NCBI RefSeq assembly: GCF_016584105.1 | Contig: NZ_NRSM01000015.1 | Coordinates: forward strand, 1-64,000 | Reading direction: 5' to 3' | Origin: Ectothiorhodospira shaposhnikovii | Lineage (GTDB): Bacteria > Pseudomonadota > Gammaproteobacteria > Ectothiorhodospirales > Ectothiorhodospiraceae | DNA length: 64,000 bases | Shown: positions 16,585 to 26,641 of the stretch, piece by piece | How positions within the stretch are numbered: the first letter of the stretch is position 1 | Layout of the letters: each line of letters begins with the position of its first letter | Translations under genes and position numbers: made by a program | Notes under the pieces: generated by a model | Seen by the model: the letters and a program-made list of their open reading frames with translations, nothing else | The model's database searches: none | What the model was told of the DNA's origin: nothing

Positions 16585-18483
16585 TCAGTCCGGCAAGACC
16601 CGACGTGCCCGTACCAGGCTGCGGTACCAGTCACGGCGGGGAGTGGGAACCACCGGCGGCCGCAGACTCAGCAGACTGATGCGAGGCATCTCCTCCACGT
16701 GACTCTGGGAAATCATGCTCAGCACCTGCGGACGGGCACCATAGGTTTCGATCAGGAAGTCCCGGGCAGCGTCCGTGAGCCTGACCCGGTAGTGCTTGAC
16801 CAGGGCCAGGGCCAGGCGCTCCGCCGCACGACTCATGTCCTGCTCCACGTCCACCGCCATGGCCTCGCCCAGAATACGCTTTTCCTGGGCACTCATGCCC
16901 GGCTCCAGACTGCCCAGATAGCTGGCATGGGTCGCCCCCACGCCGCGCTGAATCTCGGGGCGGGACAGACCCATGTGCGGCTCCAGGGCCAGGGCCACCT
17001 CCACGGCCAGTTGCCGGGCACCGTCCAGGGTCAGGGCCCTTCGACGTCCATCCCGACGGGTAAAGAATCGCCGGCCCCGCTTTTCCAGATGTTCACCGTG
17101 GAGATAGTTCACCAGATGCTGGCACACCGCCTCGCGGGCATCTTCATCCAGGCTGATCACCTTCTCCACGATACGCAGACCCTGCCGGCCAGGCCCAACC
17201 CTGAGTTGCTCGGAGGCATCAAGATCACGGGAGGTCAGCGCCTCCCAGGACTCCGACGCCCTGAGCATTTCCGCATGAACACGTCCCACCTCCTGAAAGG
17301 CTTCGTGGGCGGTGCGGTACAGACGCAGTGCCGTGGCCAGGTTCTCGGCCAGACGACGCAGATCACCACGGGATGCCGTGCCATCCTCCATCTGCCCCCT
17401 GCTGAGTTCGTTCACCAGGGTGGCCAGTTCATCCAGTGCCTGTACCACGCGATCCACCAGCAGATGGGAAGACAACCCCTCCGGCACCTCCTGATAGGCC
17501 AGAAGATCCACTTCCACCAGCCAGGAGGCCAGGGCACGAATCCGGTTGCTGGCCGCGGCCTGGGCAATGCGATAGCGGCTCCGCGCCGCCTCCATCTGGT
17601 CCAGTGCCCCCGCCAGCCTCCACTTGCCCGTATAGCTGAACATGAGCATGGGAATCTCGCGCCCGTTGATCAACTCGAACGCCAGTACCAGCATGGCTTC
17701 CACGTCGGCGGTGGTCATGAGCAGGGGGTTGTCCTGCTCGATGGCGGCCATGACCCTTTCCAGAAAAAATTCATCCCGGGGAACCCCCCGCTGGAGCTTC
17801 GGGGCGCCCCCCATGTAACGCTCCCTGAGGATGCTGGCGGCGACGGGGGCAATCTGCCTGAGGTCGGCGACGATACGATCAAATTCCTCGCCGAAGGACT
17901 GGTGAATGTCGCGGATACGGGAATACAGCCCGGCGCGACGAAACGTATCGATATGGGCCAGACATTTGCCCAGCGCCTGACTGCCGGTCAGCTCTTCACA
18001 GGCAAAGGCCACGCCCTCGGGAGAAAGATCCACCCGTTGCAGTAGCTGTACCGCGGCCTCGCGGCGACGGACTTCAGGCTCCAGTCCCTCCATGGCCAGA
18101 TCCCGCACCGCCAGGATCAGGTCACCCAGCTTGTCGACGGCCTCCATGACATCCGCCTGGGCCTGCTCCTTGGCAGACCCGTGGGTACTGTCATAGACGA
18201 TCTTGGCCACCATGCCGATCAGGCCTGAAAGCACGGTGAAACTGACGAAATAGGTCAGCATTTCAATGGACGGGGGGCGGCCATAGCCGATGTAATAACC
18301 ACCGGAAAGCCCCAGCACGGTCACGGGACCCGCCGTCCAGGCAATATTCAGCAGGTTGCGGGAGACGCGTGTCCGCTTGACGGCTCTGGACCAGCGTTCA
18401 TAGCGCTCGTAGTCCCGCCGGTCCAGGGAAACGGTGTTTTCCCTGGACCGGGCGGATCGTTGCAAAAATCTGAACCAGTTCAC
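16585..18483 (-). CDS. Uncharacterised 632-residue membrane-anchored protein
   Basis: I do not recognise this family. After a basic N-terminus (RRDYERYERWSRAVKRTR) there are two probable membrane helices at about 45-65 and 76-96. A long, mostly helical, charged region follows to the C-terminus, rich in Ala, Leu, Arg and Glu, with no enzymatic motif that I can name. The product is therefore probably a bitopic or hairpin-anchored cytoplasmic protein. It stands alone between REP repeats (16495-16570 and 18564-18633). Composition is like the rest of the chromosome and the reading frame is uninterrupted, so it is likely a real native gene. Confidence 0.7.
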   Translation of the reverse strand: MNWFRFLQRSARSRENTVSLDRRDYERYERWSRAVKRTRVSRNLLNIAWTAGPVTVLGLSGGYYIGYGRPPSIEMLTYFVSFTVLSGLIGMVAKIVYDSTHGSAKEQAQADVMEAVDKLGDLILAVRDLAMEGLEPEVRRREAAVQLLQRVDLSPEGVAFACEELTGSQALGKCLAHIDTFRRAGLYSRIRDIHQSFGEEFDRIVADLRQIAPVAASILRERYMGGAPKLQRGVPRDEFFLERVMAAIEQDNPLLMTTADVEAMLVLAFELINGREIPMLMFSYTGKWRLAGALDQMEAARSRYRIAQAAASNRIRALASWLVEVDLLAYQEVPEGLSSHLLVDRVVQALDELATLVNELSRGQMEDGTASRGDLRRLAENLATALRLYRTAHEAFQEVGRVHAEMLRASESWEALTSRDLDASEQLRVGPGRQGLRIVEKVISLDEDAREAVCQHLVNYLHGEHLEKRGRRFFTRRDGRRRALTLDGARQLAVEVALALEPHMGLSRPEIQRGVGATHASYLGSLEPGMSAQEKRILGEAMAVDVEQDMSRAAERLALALVKHYRVRLTDAARDFLIETYGARPQVLSMISQSHVEEMPRISLLSLRPPVVPTPRRDWYRSLVRARRVLPD

Positions 18484-18563
18484 TTCCGGACCGATGCTTG
18501 GTGAAGGGGGCAGACCTTACCGCCCCCATGGCTGGAAAATTGACAAAAAGGTCTTCTGAACAA

Positions 18564-18633
18564 GTCATTCCCGAAATGGCGCGCCTCCAGTCACCGACTG
18601 GAAATCCCGGACTCCCGCCTTCACGGGAGTGAC
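18564..18633. repeat. REPIN-like repeat pair (second copy)
   Basis: GTCATTCCCG at 18564 faces GGACTCCCGCCTTCACGGGA plus GTGAC ending at 18633. It has the same outer ends as the 16495-16570 element, but the left unit has lost its hairpin. It lies between galU and the 632-residue gene. Confidence 0.6.
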
Positions 18634-18696
18634 GGCAATGGACTTGACCCATGTTGCCGGAAGCACATTCACCGGCCTGTGGTCCGATACCTGTAT

Positions 18697-19590
18697 TCAG
18701 AGTCCCCGAGTGCAGACAGTTCCCAGCAGGTAGTCGCGAAAATCATCCTTGAGCTCGGGGTGCTTGAGTGCGTATTCCACCGTCGCCTGCAGGTAGCCCA
18801 ACTTGCTGCCGCAGTCGTAGCGGATACCATTGAACCGATGGGCCAGCACCTGCTGCTCTCCCAGCAGCGCCGAAATGGCATCGGTGAGCTGGATCTCGCC
18901 ACCGGCGCCTTTCTGGGTGTTTTCCAGCAAGTCGAAGATGCGGGGAGTGAGAATGTAGCGTCCCACCACGGCCATGTTGGACGGTGCCACCTCAGGCGCC
19001 GGTTTTTCCACGATGGCCTTCACGTTCCAGAGGCGTTCAGCCACGGCCTCCGGCGTGACCACGCCATATTTGTGCGTTTCGCTGGGCGGGACTTCCTCCA
19101 CCCCCAGGACACTGCAGCCATGGTTTTCATATATTTCCACCATCTGCTTAAGTGCCCCCCGTCCAGCCCCGTCGATGAGGTCATCAGCCAGGATGACGGC
19201 AAACGGCTCATCGCCTACCACCGGTCTGGCACACCCCACCGCATGCCCAAGCCCCAGGGCCTCGGCCTGGCGGATATAGACGCAGGTCACCCCTGCGGGG
19301 AGGATATTGCGAACGACTTCCAGCATCTTTTCCTTGCCCCGTTCCTCCAGTTCCGACTCCAGTTCATAGGCCTTGTCGAAATGGTCGGGGATAGAGCGCT
19401 TGTTGCGACCGGTGACGAATACCAGGACATCAATGCCCGCCTCAACGGCCTCTTCGGCGGCATACTGAATCAGTGGCTTGTCCACCACCGGCAGCATTTC
19501 CTTGGGATTTGCCTTGGTGGCAGGCAGAAATCGGGTGCCCATCCCGGCCACGGGAAATACTGCCTTCCGGATCTTTTTATGCATAAGCAC
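18697..19590 (-). CDS. galU: UTP-glucose-1-phosphate uridylyltransferase
   Basis: A 297-residue enzyme that makes UDP-glucose from UTP and glucose 1-phosphate for cell-surface polysaccharides. The nucleotidyltransferase signature [19 protein letters not shown] is near the start, and [23 protein letters not shown] and [12 protein letters not shown] are typical GalU blocks. Length is normal. Two start codons lie close together (19590 and 19584); either gives essentially the same protein. It is monocistronic, after the comEA-like gene and its terminator. Confidence 0.95.
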   Translation of the reverse strand: MLMHKKIRKAVFPVAGMGTRFLPATKANPKEMLPVVDKPLIQYAAEEAVEAGIDVLVFVTGRNKRSIPDHFDKAYELESELEERGKEKMLEVVRNILPAGVTCVYIRQAEALGLGHAVGCARPVVGDEPFAVILADDLIDGAGRGALKQMVEIYENHGCSVLGVEEVPPSETHKYGVVTPEAVAERLWNVKAIVEKPAPEVAPSNMAVVGRYILTPRIFDLLENTQKGAGGEIQLTDAISALLGEQQVLAHRFNGIRYDCGSKLGYLQATVEYALKHPELKDDFRDYLLGTVCTRGL

Positions 19591-19656
19591 GTCTTCGTTG
19601 GTCGAAGTGAATGGATTCAGTCCCCTGCACGGTCAGTATAGGCTGATGACATGACG

Positions 19657-19693
19657 CAAAACAGACAGGGGGCGGTCATCCCGCCCCCTGTCC
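19657..19693 (-). terminator. Rho-independent terminator after comEA-like gene
   Basis: On the minus strand GACAGGGGGCGG and CCGCCCCCTGTC form a 12-bp stem with a short loop, followed by TGTTTTGCG. It follows the stop of the gene at 19720 and precedes galU. Confidence 0.65.
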
Positions 19694-19719
19694 GTCCTGC
19701 CCGCGCAGATGCGCGAACG

Positions 19720-20004
19720 CTATTCCTGACGAGCGGGGTTTTCCAGCCGGATCCGGTCCAGATTCTGTTCAACGGTGCGCGGACCTATCCCGCTGACACG
19801 GGTCAGCTCATGGACGGAATTAAAGGGGCCATGCTGGTCCCGGTAGGCCACTATGGCCTCGGCCTTCGCCTGCCCCACCCCCGCAAGTACACGGGACAGC
19901 GTCTGGGCGTCCGCCTCGTTGACATTCACCGAGTCAGCGGCCCATGCGCCGGTAGCGGAAAAAAGAAGAGAAAAACACAAGATCAGTGACTTGAGCACTT
20001 TCAT
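19720..20004 (-). CDS. ComEA-family helix-hairpin-helix DNA-binding protein
   Basis: A 94-residue exported protein with a signal peptide (MKVLKSLILCFSLLFSATGAW, cleavage near AWA-AD). It has two helix-hairpin-helix units (LSRVLAGVGQAKAEAIVAYR and VHELTRVSGIGPRTVEQNL). Such short periplasmic proteins are ComEA-like and bind DNA during natural uptake in some species; others lack a known role. The ATG at 20004 is chosen because it opens the signal peptide. No other competence gene is visible nearby. Confidence 0.85.
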   Translation of the reverse strand: MKVLKSLILCFSLLFSATGAWAADSVNVNEADAQTLSRVLAGVGQAKAEAIVAYRDQHGPFNSVHELTRVSGIGPRTVEQNLDRIRLENPARQE

Positions 20005-20115
20005 ACCGTCGCCTCCTTGAAAATATCCTTGGCATTCCATGGTGTCTAACGGGCAGTGTCCTCATGCAATCCTTGCTGCCCGTGGGTCAGACTATCGCCC
20101 AACCCCCGTTCCGTT

Positions 20116-20838
20116 TCAAGGGGCAAGCCCTGAAATTTCCTGATTCACGGCCATCAGCACCGCGGCAGGATCCGCTGCCCGGGTCACGGGCCGGCCGATC
20201 ACCAGATGGCTGGAGCCCAGGCGGACGGCATCGCCAGGCGTCATTACCCGCTTCTGATCGCCCAGTGCCGCATCCGCCGGTCGAATACCGGGGGTCACCC
20301 GCAGGAAGGATTCACCAAAGGCCTCCCGGAAGGCGCCGGCTTCATGGGGGGAGCAGACCACGCCATCCAGGCCTGCTTCATGGGTCAGCCGGGCCAGATA
20401 ACTCGCCTGGTCCGTCACACTCCGGGACACGCCGCTGGCTGCCAGATCAGTGTCATCCATGGAGGTCAGTACCGTCACCGCGATCAACAGCGGACGGGCA
20501 TCCCCCCCCACTGACTCCAGCGCCTCCCTTGCCATTTCCATCATGGGGCGTCCACCACTTGCATGGACATTGACCATCCAGACGCCCAGCCTGGCCGCTG
20601 CGCGGCAGGCGCCTGCAACGGTGTTGGGAATATCATGGAACTTGAGGTCCAGGAATACCTGGAAGCCCCGGGCATGGAGATGCTCTATCAGGGCCGGACC
20701 TTCGCTCACGAACAACTCGAAACCCACCTTCAGCCGGCACTGATCGGGATTCAACCGGGACACCAGGGACAACGTGGAATCGGTATCGGGGTAGTCCAGG
20801 GCCACAATGACCCGAGGACCGGAATCAATCGAAGACAT
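20116..20838 (-). CDS. pyrF: Orotidine 5'-phosphate decarboxylase
   Basis: This 240-residue enzyme carries out the last step of UMP synthesis, decarboxylating OMP. The active-site block [11 protein letters not shown] is intact and the phosphate-binding end is recognisable ([19 protein letters not shown]). The ATG at 20838 begins [18 protein letters not shown], which matches the family start. It follows lapB in the leftward block, an arrangement common in gammaproteobacteria. Confidence 0.95.
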   Translation of the reverse strand: MSSIDSGPRVIVALDYPDTDSTLSLVSRLNPDQCRLKVGFELFVSEGPALIEHLHARGFQVFLDLKFHDIPNTVAGACRAAARLGVWMVNVHASGGRPMMEMAREALESVGGDARPLLIAVTVLTSMDDTDLAASGVSRSVTDQASYLARLTHEAGLDGVVCSPHEAGAFREAFGESFLRVTPGIRPADAALGDQKRVMTPGDAVRLGSSHLVIGRPVTRAADPAAVLMAVNQEISGLAP

Positions 20839-20894
20839 GATAGGGCAAACCTCTCGCGGGAACGGGATGGTAAGTATGGAGCAATCGCCCCTGA

Positions 20895-22091
20895 TCAGGG
20901 GGGCGTCAGACAGGTTTCGGGGCGCTGCTCGATCAGGCTGTCGACGGGCCGGATGCTCCCCCAGCTCTGGCAACCAGGACAGTGCCAGAAGTGGGTGTGG
21001 GAACGGAATCCGCATTGAGTGCAGGTGTGGGAGGCATGGCCTTCCAGGTATCTGTCCAGCATGCGTACCGCCACCGGCATGATATCCGCGGCGGTCCCGC
21101 CGCGCTTCGACTTGAGGCGCAGATAGAACGGCAGCAACTTGAGTGAAACATGGTCCTGGGCCATTTCCTGGCTCAGCAGGGTATCCAGGGAATCCAGACG
21201 CCCCCTTTCCTCCAGGACCTGGGCAAGCGCCAGTGAGGTGGCCTCCGAAGGATACTGGTTACGAAATTCCGACAGCAGCGTTTCCAGGCCGTCGGCATCC
21301 CCCATGCGCTGAAAAGCGCCACGGATGCGGGGCAGGACCAGGGACATGAAGCCACCATCCTGACGTATCACACGGCTGAAGTGCTCCGTCGCAAGCGCCG
21401 GGTTGGCGTCGTCCAGGGCGAGATCTCCCATCAGGATGCTGGCACGGGCACAATCCTGATCGAAACTCAGCGCCTTGCGGGCATGCCGGCCTGCTTCAAC
21501 GGCATCGCCGCCGGCCTTTGCAATCTCGCCCAGTTCGCAATGGTACTGGGCAATGCGTCGATTCTGGGGTTCGCTGACGAATTCACACAGCTGCTCGCTG
21601 GCCCAGATGGCGTTACCCCAATCCCGCTCCCGCTCATACAGGGAACGCAGGCGATGATAGGCCTCGCCCTGGAGAAAACCCAGGTGGATGAGTTGCTTGA
21701 ACAGGGATTCGGCCTGATCCAGCAGACCGGCCTTCATGTAGTCGCGCCCCAGCTCCATGAGGGCATTGGCGCGTTGCGCCGGATCCAGATTCTCCCGCTC
21801 CACCAGGTTCTGATGCAGCCGGATGGCCCGATCCACTTCCCCCCGGCGCCGGAACAGGCTCCCCAGGATCAGGTGGGTCTCCACCGTGTCCGGGTCCACG
21901 TCCACCATGTCGATGAACACTTCCAGGGCGCGATCGGACTGTTCGGTCAGGAGATAGTTGAGGCCCTTGATGTACTGGCTGGAAAAGGTGACGGCCCGTT
22001 CCGGTTCGCTGTCTTGCCGAACCGGGCGACGGGCCGCCAGCCATCCCGAGGCCGCCGCCACTGGCAGCAGCAGCCACAGGAGTTCCATCAT
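20895..22091 (-). CDS. lapB: Lipopolysaccharide assembly protein LapB (YciM)
   Basis: A 398-residue inner-membrane-anchored TPR protein that regulates LpxC turnover and LPS assembly. It has an N-terminal helix ([19 protein letters not shown]), tandem TPR repeats through about residue 340, and a C-terminal rubredoxin-type metal site with CTQCGF and CPGCQSWG (four cysteines). It is separated by 5 nt from lapA and lies in the usual ihfB-lapA-lapB-pyrF order. Length is normal. Confidence 0.95.
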   Translation of the reverse strand: MMELLWLLLPVAAASGWLAARRPVRQDSEPERAVTFSSQYIKGLNYLLTEQSDRALEVFIDMVDVDPDTVETHLILGSLFRRRGEVDRAIRLHQNLVERENLDPAQRANALMELGRDYMKAGLLDQAESLFKQLIHLGFLQGEAYHRLRSLYERERDWGNAIWASEQLCEFVSEPQNRRIAQYHCELGEIAKAGGDAVEAGRHARKALSFDQDCARASILMGDLALDDANPALATEHFSRVIRQDGGFMSLVLPRIRGAFQRMGDADGLETLLSEFRNQYPSEATSLALAQVLEERGRLDSLDTLLSQEMAQDHVSLKLLPFYLRLKSKRGGTAADIMPVAVRMLDRYLEGHASHTCTQCGFRSHTHFWHCPGCQSWGSIRPVDSLIEQRPETCLTPP

Positions 22092-22096
22092 GGTGA

Positions 22097-22390
22097 TTAC
22101 ACCTTGCTGTTGCTGGGCAGTGCGCGCAGTCTGGCGATTTCATCCTCGGCACGCTTGCAGCGCTTGCGCAGCAGGCGCGCATCGCGGCCACGACGCATCA
22201 CCAGACCACTGCAGGCCATGCCCCCAAAAATGGCACCCAGCAGCATGCTGACGAAGACTACGATGGACAACGGCACCTGGAAGCTATCCAGGTACAGATG
22301 CACATCCACCTCCCCGGCATTCAGGATCGTGAAGCTGGCCCCCAGAACAACGGCCAGGATGAGAACCAACGGAAGAATGACTCGACTCAT
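22097..22390 (-). CDS. lapA: Lipopolysaccharide assembly protein LapA domain protein
   Basis: A 97-residue membrane protein (DUF1049). It has two hydrophobic segments, at about 3-22 (VILPLVLILAVVLGASFTIL) and 41-62, the second followed by a basic cytoplasmic tail (RRGRDARLLRKRCKRAEDE) predicted as coiled coil. It is the partner of LapB and is co-transcribed with it (5-nt gap). It starts at 22390. Confidence 0.9.
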   Translation of the reverse strand: MSRVILPLVLILAVVLGASFTILNAGEVDVHLYLDSFQVPLSIVVFVSMLLGAIFGGMACSGLVMRRGRDARLLRKRCKRAEDEIARLRALPSNSKV

Positions 22391-22430
22391 GGGCTGCTTT
22401 CCCGATTGTGGACATTAGTGTGTTGCCACG

Positions 22431-22730
22431 TCAGCGGATCCCGGCCTTTTCCGGCTCATTGACCCGCTCCCGCATTTCCTTGCCAGGCTTGAAGTGAGGC
22501 ACATATTTCCCCGGCAGAGACACTGTCTCACCCGTCTTGGGGTTGCGCCCTACCCGCGGCGGCCGGAAATGCAGCGAGAAACTGCCGAAACCGCGAATCT
22601 CGATCCGGTCTCCGGTGGCCAGTGCCTGGCTCATCTGTTCGAGCATGGTCTTGACCGACAGCTCGACATCTTTGTACGCGAGATGGCTCTGCTTGCGAGC
22701 TAGTATATCGATGAGTTCCGATTTCGTCAT
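22431..22730 (-). CDS. ihfB: Integration host factor subunit beta
   Basis: This 99-residue HU-family protein pairs with IhfA to bend DNA at promoters, origins and recombination sites. It has the start [14 protein letters not shown], the core [17 protein letters not shown] and the DNA-arm region [15 protein letters not shown] with the intercalating Pro. Length is normal. It lies downstream of rpsA, separated by about 90 nt that include a perfect hairpin (22776-22808). Confidence 0.95.
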   Translation of the reverse strand: MTKSELIDILARKQSHLAYKDVELSVKTMLEQMSQALATGDRIEIRGFGSFSLHFRPPRVGRNPKTGETVSLPGKYVPHFKPGKEMRERVNEPEKAGIR

Positions 22731-22775
22731 CGTCCCGCCCTTTGCATGTTACACGACCATGACTTCCGGCACGCC

Positions 22776-22808
22776 AACATCCCCGGATGGATTGCATCCG
22801 GGGATGTT
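22776..22808. repeat. Perfect 14-bp inverted repeat between rpsA and ihfB
   Basis: AACATCCCCGGATG pairs with CATCCGGGGATGTT around a 5-nt loop. No U-tract follows on the minus strand. It is probably a transcript-processing or attenuating hairpin between the two genes rather than a full terminator. Confidence 0.6.
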
Positions 22809-22819
22809 GGAGCGAGTCC

Positions 22820-24505
22820 TTACTTCTTCTCGGAATCGCCGCTACCGGCCAGCTGTTCCTTCAGCAGCGCACCCAGGGAAGTGGTGGCTGCGGAAGAACC
22901 GCTGTAGTCCTGCATCACTTCGGCTTCTTCGTCGCTTTCCTTGGCCTTGATGGACAGGGTCACGGTGCGGTTCTTGCGATCCACGCCCACGAACTTGGCT
23001 TCCACTGCGTCACCGACGTTCAGCACGGAACGGGCGTCCTCGACGCGATCACGGGACAGTTCGGAGGCACGCAGTACACCCTCGACTCCGTCGCCCAGAT
23101 CCACCATGGCGGCCTTGGCGTCCACTTCCCGGACCACACCCTTGACGATGCTGCCCTTGGCGTTTTCAGCCACGAAGTTGGAGAAGGGATCCTTGTCCAG
23201 CTGCTTCAGGCCCAGGGAGATGCGCTCGCGCTCGGGGTCCACGGACAGCACCACGGCCTCGATTTCCTCACCCTTGCGGAAGTTGCGCACGGCTTCTTCA
23301 CCGGGCATGTTCCAGGACAGGTCGGAGAGGTGAACCAGACCGTCGATACCGCCTTCCAGGCCCACGAAGATGCCGAAGTCGGTGATGGACTTGATCACGC
23401 CGGAGACCTTCTCGCCCTTGTTGTGCATGGCGGCGAATTCGTCCCAGGGGTTGGGCTGGCACTGCTTCATGCCCAGGGAGATGCGGCGACGCTCCTCGTC
23501 GATGTCGAGGATCATCACTTCCACTTCCTCGCCCACCACCACGACCTTGGCGGGATTCACGTTCTTGTTGGTCCAGTCCATCTCGGAGACGTGCACCAGA
23601 CCTTCCACGCCGTCCTCCACTTCCACGAAGCAGCCGTAGTCGGTGATATTGGTGATCTTGCCGAACAGACGGGTGCCCACCGGATAACGGCGGGTGATGT
23701 TTTCCCACGGATCTTCGCCCAGCTGCTTCAGACCCAGGGAGACGCGGTTGCGCTCGCGGTCGAACTTGAGGACCTTGACCCGGATCTCGTCACCGATGTT
23801 GACCACTTCGGAGGGGTGCTTGACCCGCTTCCAGGCCATGTCGGTGATGTGCAGCAGGCCGTCGATGCCGCCCAGATCCAGGAACGCACCGTAGTCGGTG
23901 AGGTTCTTGACGATACCGTTGAGGACCATGCCTTCCTGCAGGTTCTTGAGCAGGGCTTCGCGCTCGGCGCTGTATTCCTTCTCCACCACGGCGCGGCGGG
24001 ACACCACCACGTTGTTGCGGCGACGGTCCAGCTTGATGAGCTTGAATTCCAGTTCCTTGCCTTCCAGGTAGGCGGTGTCGCGCACGGGGCGAACGTCCAC
24101 CAGGGAGCCCGGCAGGAAGGCGCGGATGTCGCCCAGTTCCACGGTGAAGCCACCCTTGACCTTGCCGCTGATCATGCCGGCGATGGTCTCGTCCTTCTCC
24201 ATGGCCTCTTCGAGGCGTTCCCAGGCCTTGGCGCGCTTGGCCTTCTCGCGGGACATGCGGGTCTCACCGAAGCCGTCTTCGGGGGACTCCAGGGCCACTT
24301 CCACCAGATCGCCGATCTGGATTTCCAGCTCACCCTTTTCGTTTAAGAACTGCTCTTTGGGAATCACTCCCTCGGACTTGAGGCCAGCGTTCACCACCAC
24401 CATGTCATTGGTGATGTTGATGACGGTACCGTTCAAGATGGAACCGGGCCGCATCTCGATGGTGGAGAAGCTCTCTTCGAGCAGTTGCGCGAAACTTTCA
24501 GTCAT
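22820..24505 (-). CDS. rpsA: 30S ribosomal protein S1
   Basis: This 561-residue protein binds mRNA and helps translation initiation. Six S1 RNA-binding repeats can be followed (for example [96 protein letters not shown]). The start [12 protein letters not shown] at 24505 matches the family; an upstream in-frame codon at 24544 is rejected. It sits between cmk and ihfB as in other gammaproteobacteria. Confidence 0.97.
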   Translation of the reverse strand: MTESFAQLLEESFSTIEMRPGSILNGTVINITNDMVVVNAGLKSEGVIPKEQFLNEKGELEIQIGDLVEVALESPEDGFGETRMSREKAKRAKAWERLEEAMEKDETIAGMISGKVKGGFTVELGDIRAFLPGSLVDVRPVRDTAYLEGKELEFKLIKLDRRRNNVVVSRRAVVEKEYSAEREALLKNLQEGMVLNGIVKNLTDYGAFLDLGGIDGLLHITDMAWKRVKHPSEVVNIGDEIRVKVLKFDRERNRVSLGLKQLGEDPWENITRRYPVGTRLFGKITNITDYGCFVEVEDGVEGLVHVSEMDWTNKNVNPAKVVVVGEEVEVMILDIDEERRRISLGMKQCQPNPWDEFAAMHNKGEKVSGVIKSITDFGIFVGLEGGIDGLVHLSDLSWNMPGEEAVRNFRKGEEIEAVVLSVDPERERISLGLKQLDKDPFSNFVAENAKGSIVKGVVREVDAKAAMVDLGDGVEGVLRASELSRDRVEDARSVLNVGDAVEAKFVGVDRKNRTVTLSIKAKESDEEAEVMQDYSGSSAATTSLGALLKEQLAGSGDSEKK

Positions 24506-24603
24506 GGGTTGGTTGAACCTGCAAAATAGTATTGGGGCCTGCACAATCCCGTTGCAGACCGGTTATTCAAAAAGGATCCCGGGCCTGCCTGCCCCGGACC
24601 ATA

Positions 24604-25284
24604 TCATCCAATCAGACCGCGTTTCGCCGCCAATGCGAGGATTTCGTTCAGAACCGCGTCAATGCTCATGTGGGTGGAATTCACCTCGATGGCATCCTCA
24701 GCGGGTCTGAGCGGGGCCACTGCCCGCTCCGCATCGCGCCGGTCACGTTCGGCCAGCTCTTCTATGAGGGCTGGCAGGTTAGCATTATGCCCCTGTTCCT
24801 TCAACTGCAGGTATCGACGCCGGGCCCTTTCTTCCCTGTCCGCGGTCAGGAAAACCTTCAATGGCGCATCGGGAAAGACCACCGTGCCCATGTCCCGACC
24901 GTCGGCCACCAGCCCTGGGGCACTGCGAAAATCCCGTTGCCGGTCCAGCAGGGCCTGCCGGACTTCGGGAATGGCGGCCACCTTTGAAGCGGCATCGCCA
25001 CAGGATTCAGTGCGCAACTCACCGCCCACCCGCTCGCCGTCCAGACGCACACAGGGGGCACCGGCCTCATCCAGCTCAAAGCACACGTCCAGATGACGGG
25101 CCAACCCGGATACCTGTTCCACGTCATCCAGCGCAAGTCCGCGGCGCAGGGCGCCCAGGGCCACGAGACGGTACAGGGCGCCACTGTCGAGGAAGGACCA
25201 GCCCAGACGCTCGGCCAGCAGACGACTCACCGTCCCCTTGCCGGAACCGCCGGGACCGTCAAGGGTGATCACGGGTATGGACAT
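24604..25284 (-). CDS. cmk: Cytidylate kinase
   Basis: A 226-residue kinase that phosphorylates CMP and dCMP. It has the P-loop GPGGSGKGTVSRLLAERLG near the N-terminus and family blocks FLDSGALYR, VADGRDMGTVVFPDA and LTADREERARRRYLQ. The ATG at 25284 overlaps the aroA stop (TGATG), so the two are coupled. The longer open frame to 25476 lies inside aroA and is not used. Confidence 0.95.
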   Translation of the reverse strand: MSIPVITLDGPGGSGKGTVSRLLAERLGWSFLDSGALYRLVALGALRRGLALDDVEQVSGLARHLDVCFELDEAGAPCVRLDGERVGGELRTESCGDAASKVAAIPEVRQALLDRQRDFRSAPGLVADGRDMGTVVFPDAPLKVFLTADREERARRRYLQLKEQGHNANLPALIEELAERDRRDAERAVAPLRPAEDAIEVNSTHMSIDAVLNEILALAAKRGLIG

Positions 25285-26612
25285 CAGACGCATGCCTCCA
25301 TGGACTGAATGTTCAGCCCGGCCCCGCCAGCAAGCGCTGCAAATCCCGGGAAGGAGGTATTCACATTGGCGCAGTCCTGGATGCGGATGGAACCCTGGGC
25401 CCGTAGCGCCGCCATGGCAAAGGACATGGCAATGCGATGATCGCCGTGGCTTTGCACCACGCCGCCCTGGAGACACCCTCCCTGGATCACGATACCGTCC
25501 GGCGTGGGTCGCGCCTGGATACCGCAGGCGGCCAGGCCATCGGCCATCACCTGGATCCGGTCGCTTTCCTTGACCCGCAGCTCCTCGGCACCGGTGAGCA
25601 CCGTCTCACCCTCGGCACAGGCGGCCGCCACGAAGATGGCGGGAAATTCGTCGATGGCCAGGGGCACCAGGGCCTCGGGGATGCGGATGCCCTTGAGCGG
25701 CGCGGCGCGCACCACCAGATCCGCCACCGGCTCCCCGCCCACTTCACGGGGATTTTCCAGGCGGATATCGGCACCCATCAGCCGCAGAATATCGATGATC
25801 CCGGTCCGGGTCGGGTTCACGCCCACATGCTCCAGGGTCAGTTCGGAACCGGGCGCGATGGAGGCCCCCACCAGGAAGAAGGCCGCGGAAGAGATATCCG
25901 CCGGCACGTCGATGGCAGTGGCGCACAGGCGCCCCCCGCCCTGCAGGCAGACCCGCCCCTGATCCCCCGCCACGGCGTAGCCGAATCCCGTGAGCATGCG
26001 CTCGGTGTGGTCCCGGGTCGGTGCCGGTTCGGTCACGCAGGTCCTGCCCCGGGCATAGAGGCCGGCCAGCAGCAGACTGGACTTGACCTGGGCGCTGGCC
26101 ACGGGCATCTCATAGTCAATGCCTTCCAGCCCCTGTCCACCCTGGATGGCCAGGGGGGGACGACCCTCGGGGCCGGTGTCGATGCGGGCGCCCATGCGTG
26201 CCAGCGGTTCGGTAACGCGGCGCATGGGCCGACGGCTCAGGGAGGCATCGCCGGTCAGCACGGTATCAAACGGCTGTCCGGCCAGCAGGCCGGCCATCAG
26301 CCGCATGGACGTCCCGGAATTACCCAGATCCAGGGGGGCGCCGGGGGCCTTCAGTCCCTGCAAACCCACACCGTGGATGGTCACTCGCCCGGCCTCGGGT
26401 CCGTCGATCCGGACCCCCATGGCGCGAAAGGCCTTGAGGGTGGCCAGGCAGTCCTCCCCTTCCAGAAACCCGCTCACCTCGGTGGTGCCTTCCGCCAGCG
26501 CACCCAGCATGATGGAACGGTGGGAGATGGATTTGTCACCGGGAACCCGGCAGCGGCCTTCAAGCCGACCGCCCGGTTCCACCAGGAATTCCAGCGTACT
26601 GCCGTGTGTCAT
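25284..26612 (-). CDS. aroA: 3-phosphoshikimate 1-carboxyvinyltransferase (EPSP synthase)
   Basis: This enzyme of the shikimate pathway condenses shikimate 3-phosphate with phosphoenolpyruvate. The 442-residue product has RCRVPGDKSISHRSIMLGALAEG, DLGNSGTSMRLMAGLLAGQ, and the C-terminal LRVKESDRI and GDHRIAMSFAMA motifs. The alanine in LLAGQPF, as opposed to Gly, is typical of class II-like variants. Start at MTHGSTLEF (26612) is preferred; an in-frame ATG at 26645 would overlap tyrA. It is coupled to cmk. Confidence 0.93.
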   Translation of the reverse strand: MTHGSTLEFLVEPGGRLEGRCRVPGDKSISHRSIMLGALAEGTTEVSGFLEGEDCLATLKAFRAMGVRIDGPEAGRVTIHGVGLQGLKAPGAPLDLGNSGTSMRLMAGLLAGQPFDTVLTGDASLSRRPMRRVTEPLARMGARIDTGPEGRPPLAIQGGQGLEGIDYEMPVASAQVKSSLLLAGLYARGRTCVTEPAPTRDHTERMLTGFGYAVAGDQGRVCLQGGGRLCATAIDVPADISSAAFFLVGASIAPGSELTLEHVGVNPTRTGIIDILRLMGADIRLENPREVGGEPVADLVVRAAPLKGIRIPEALVPLAIDEFPAIFVAAACAEGETVLTGAEELRVKESDRIQVMADGLAACGIQARPTPDGIVIQGGCLQGGVVQSHGDHRIAMSFAMAALRAQGSIRIQDCANVNTSFPGFAALAGGAGLNIQSMEACV

Positions 26613-26641
26613 CTGATCACCTGCATCCACGAAAAAAACGC

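Noticed and set aside
16432-18045. 537-residue plus-strand frame
   Set aside because: Starts in the REPIN and is antisense to the 632-residue gene; composition is typical of a shadow.
22787-24346. 519-residue plus-strand frame opposite rpsA
   Set aside because: Antisense to six clear S1 repeats.
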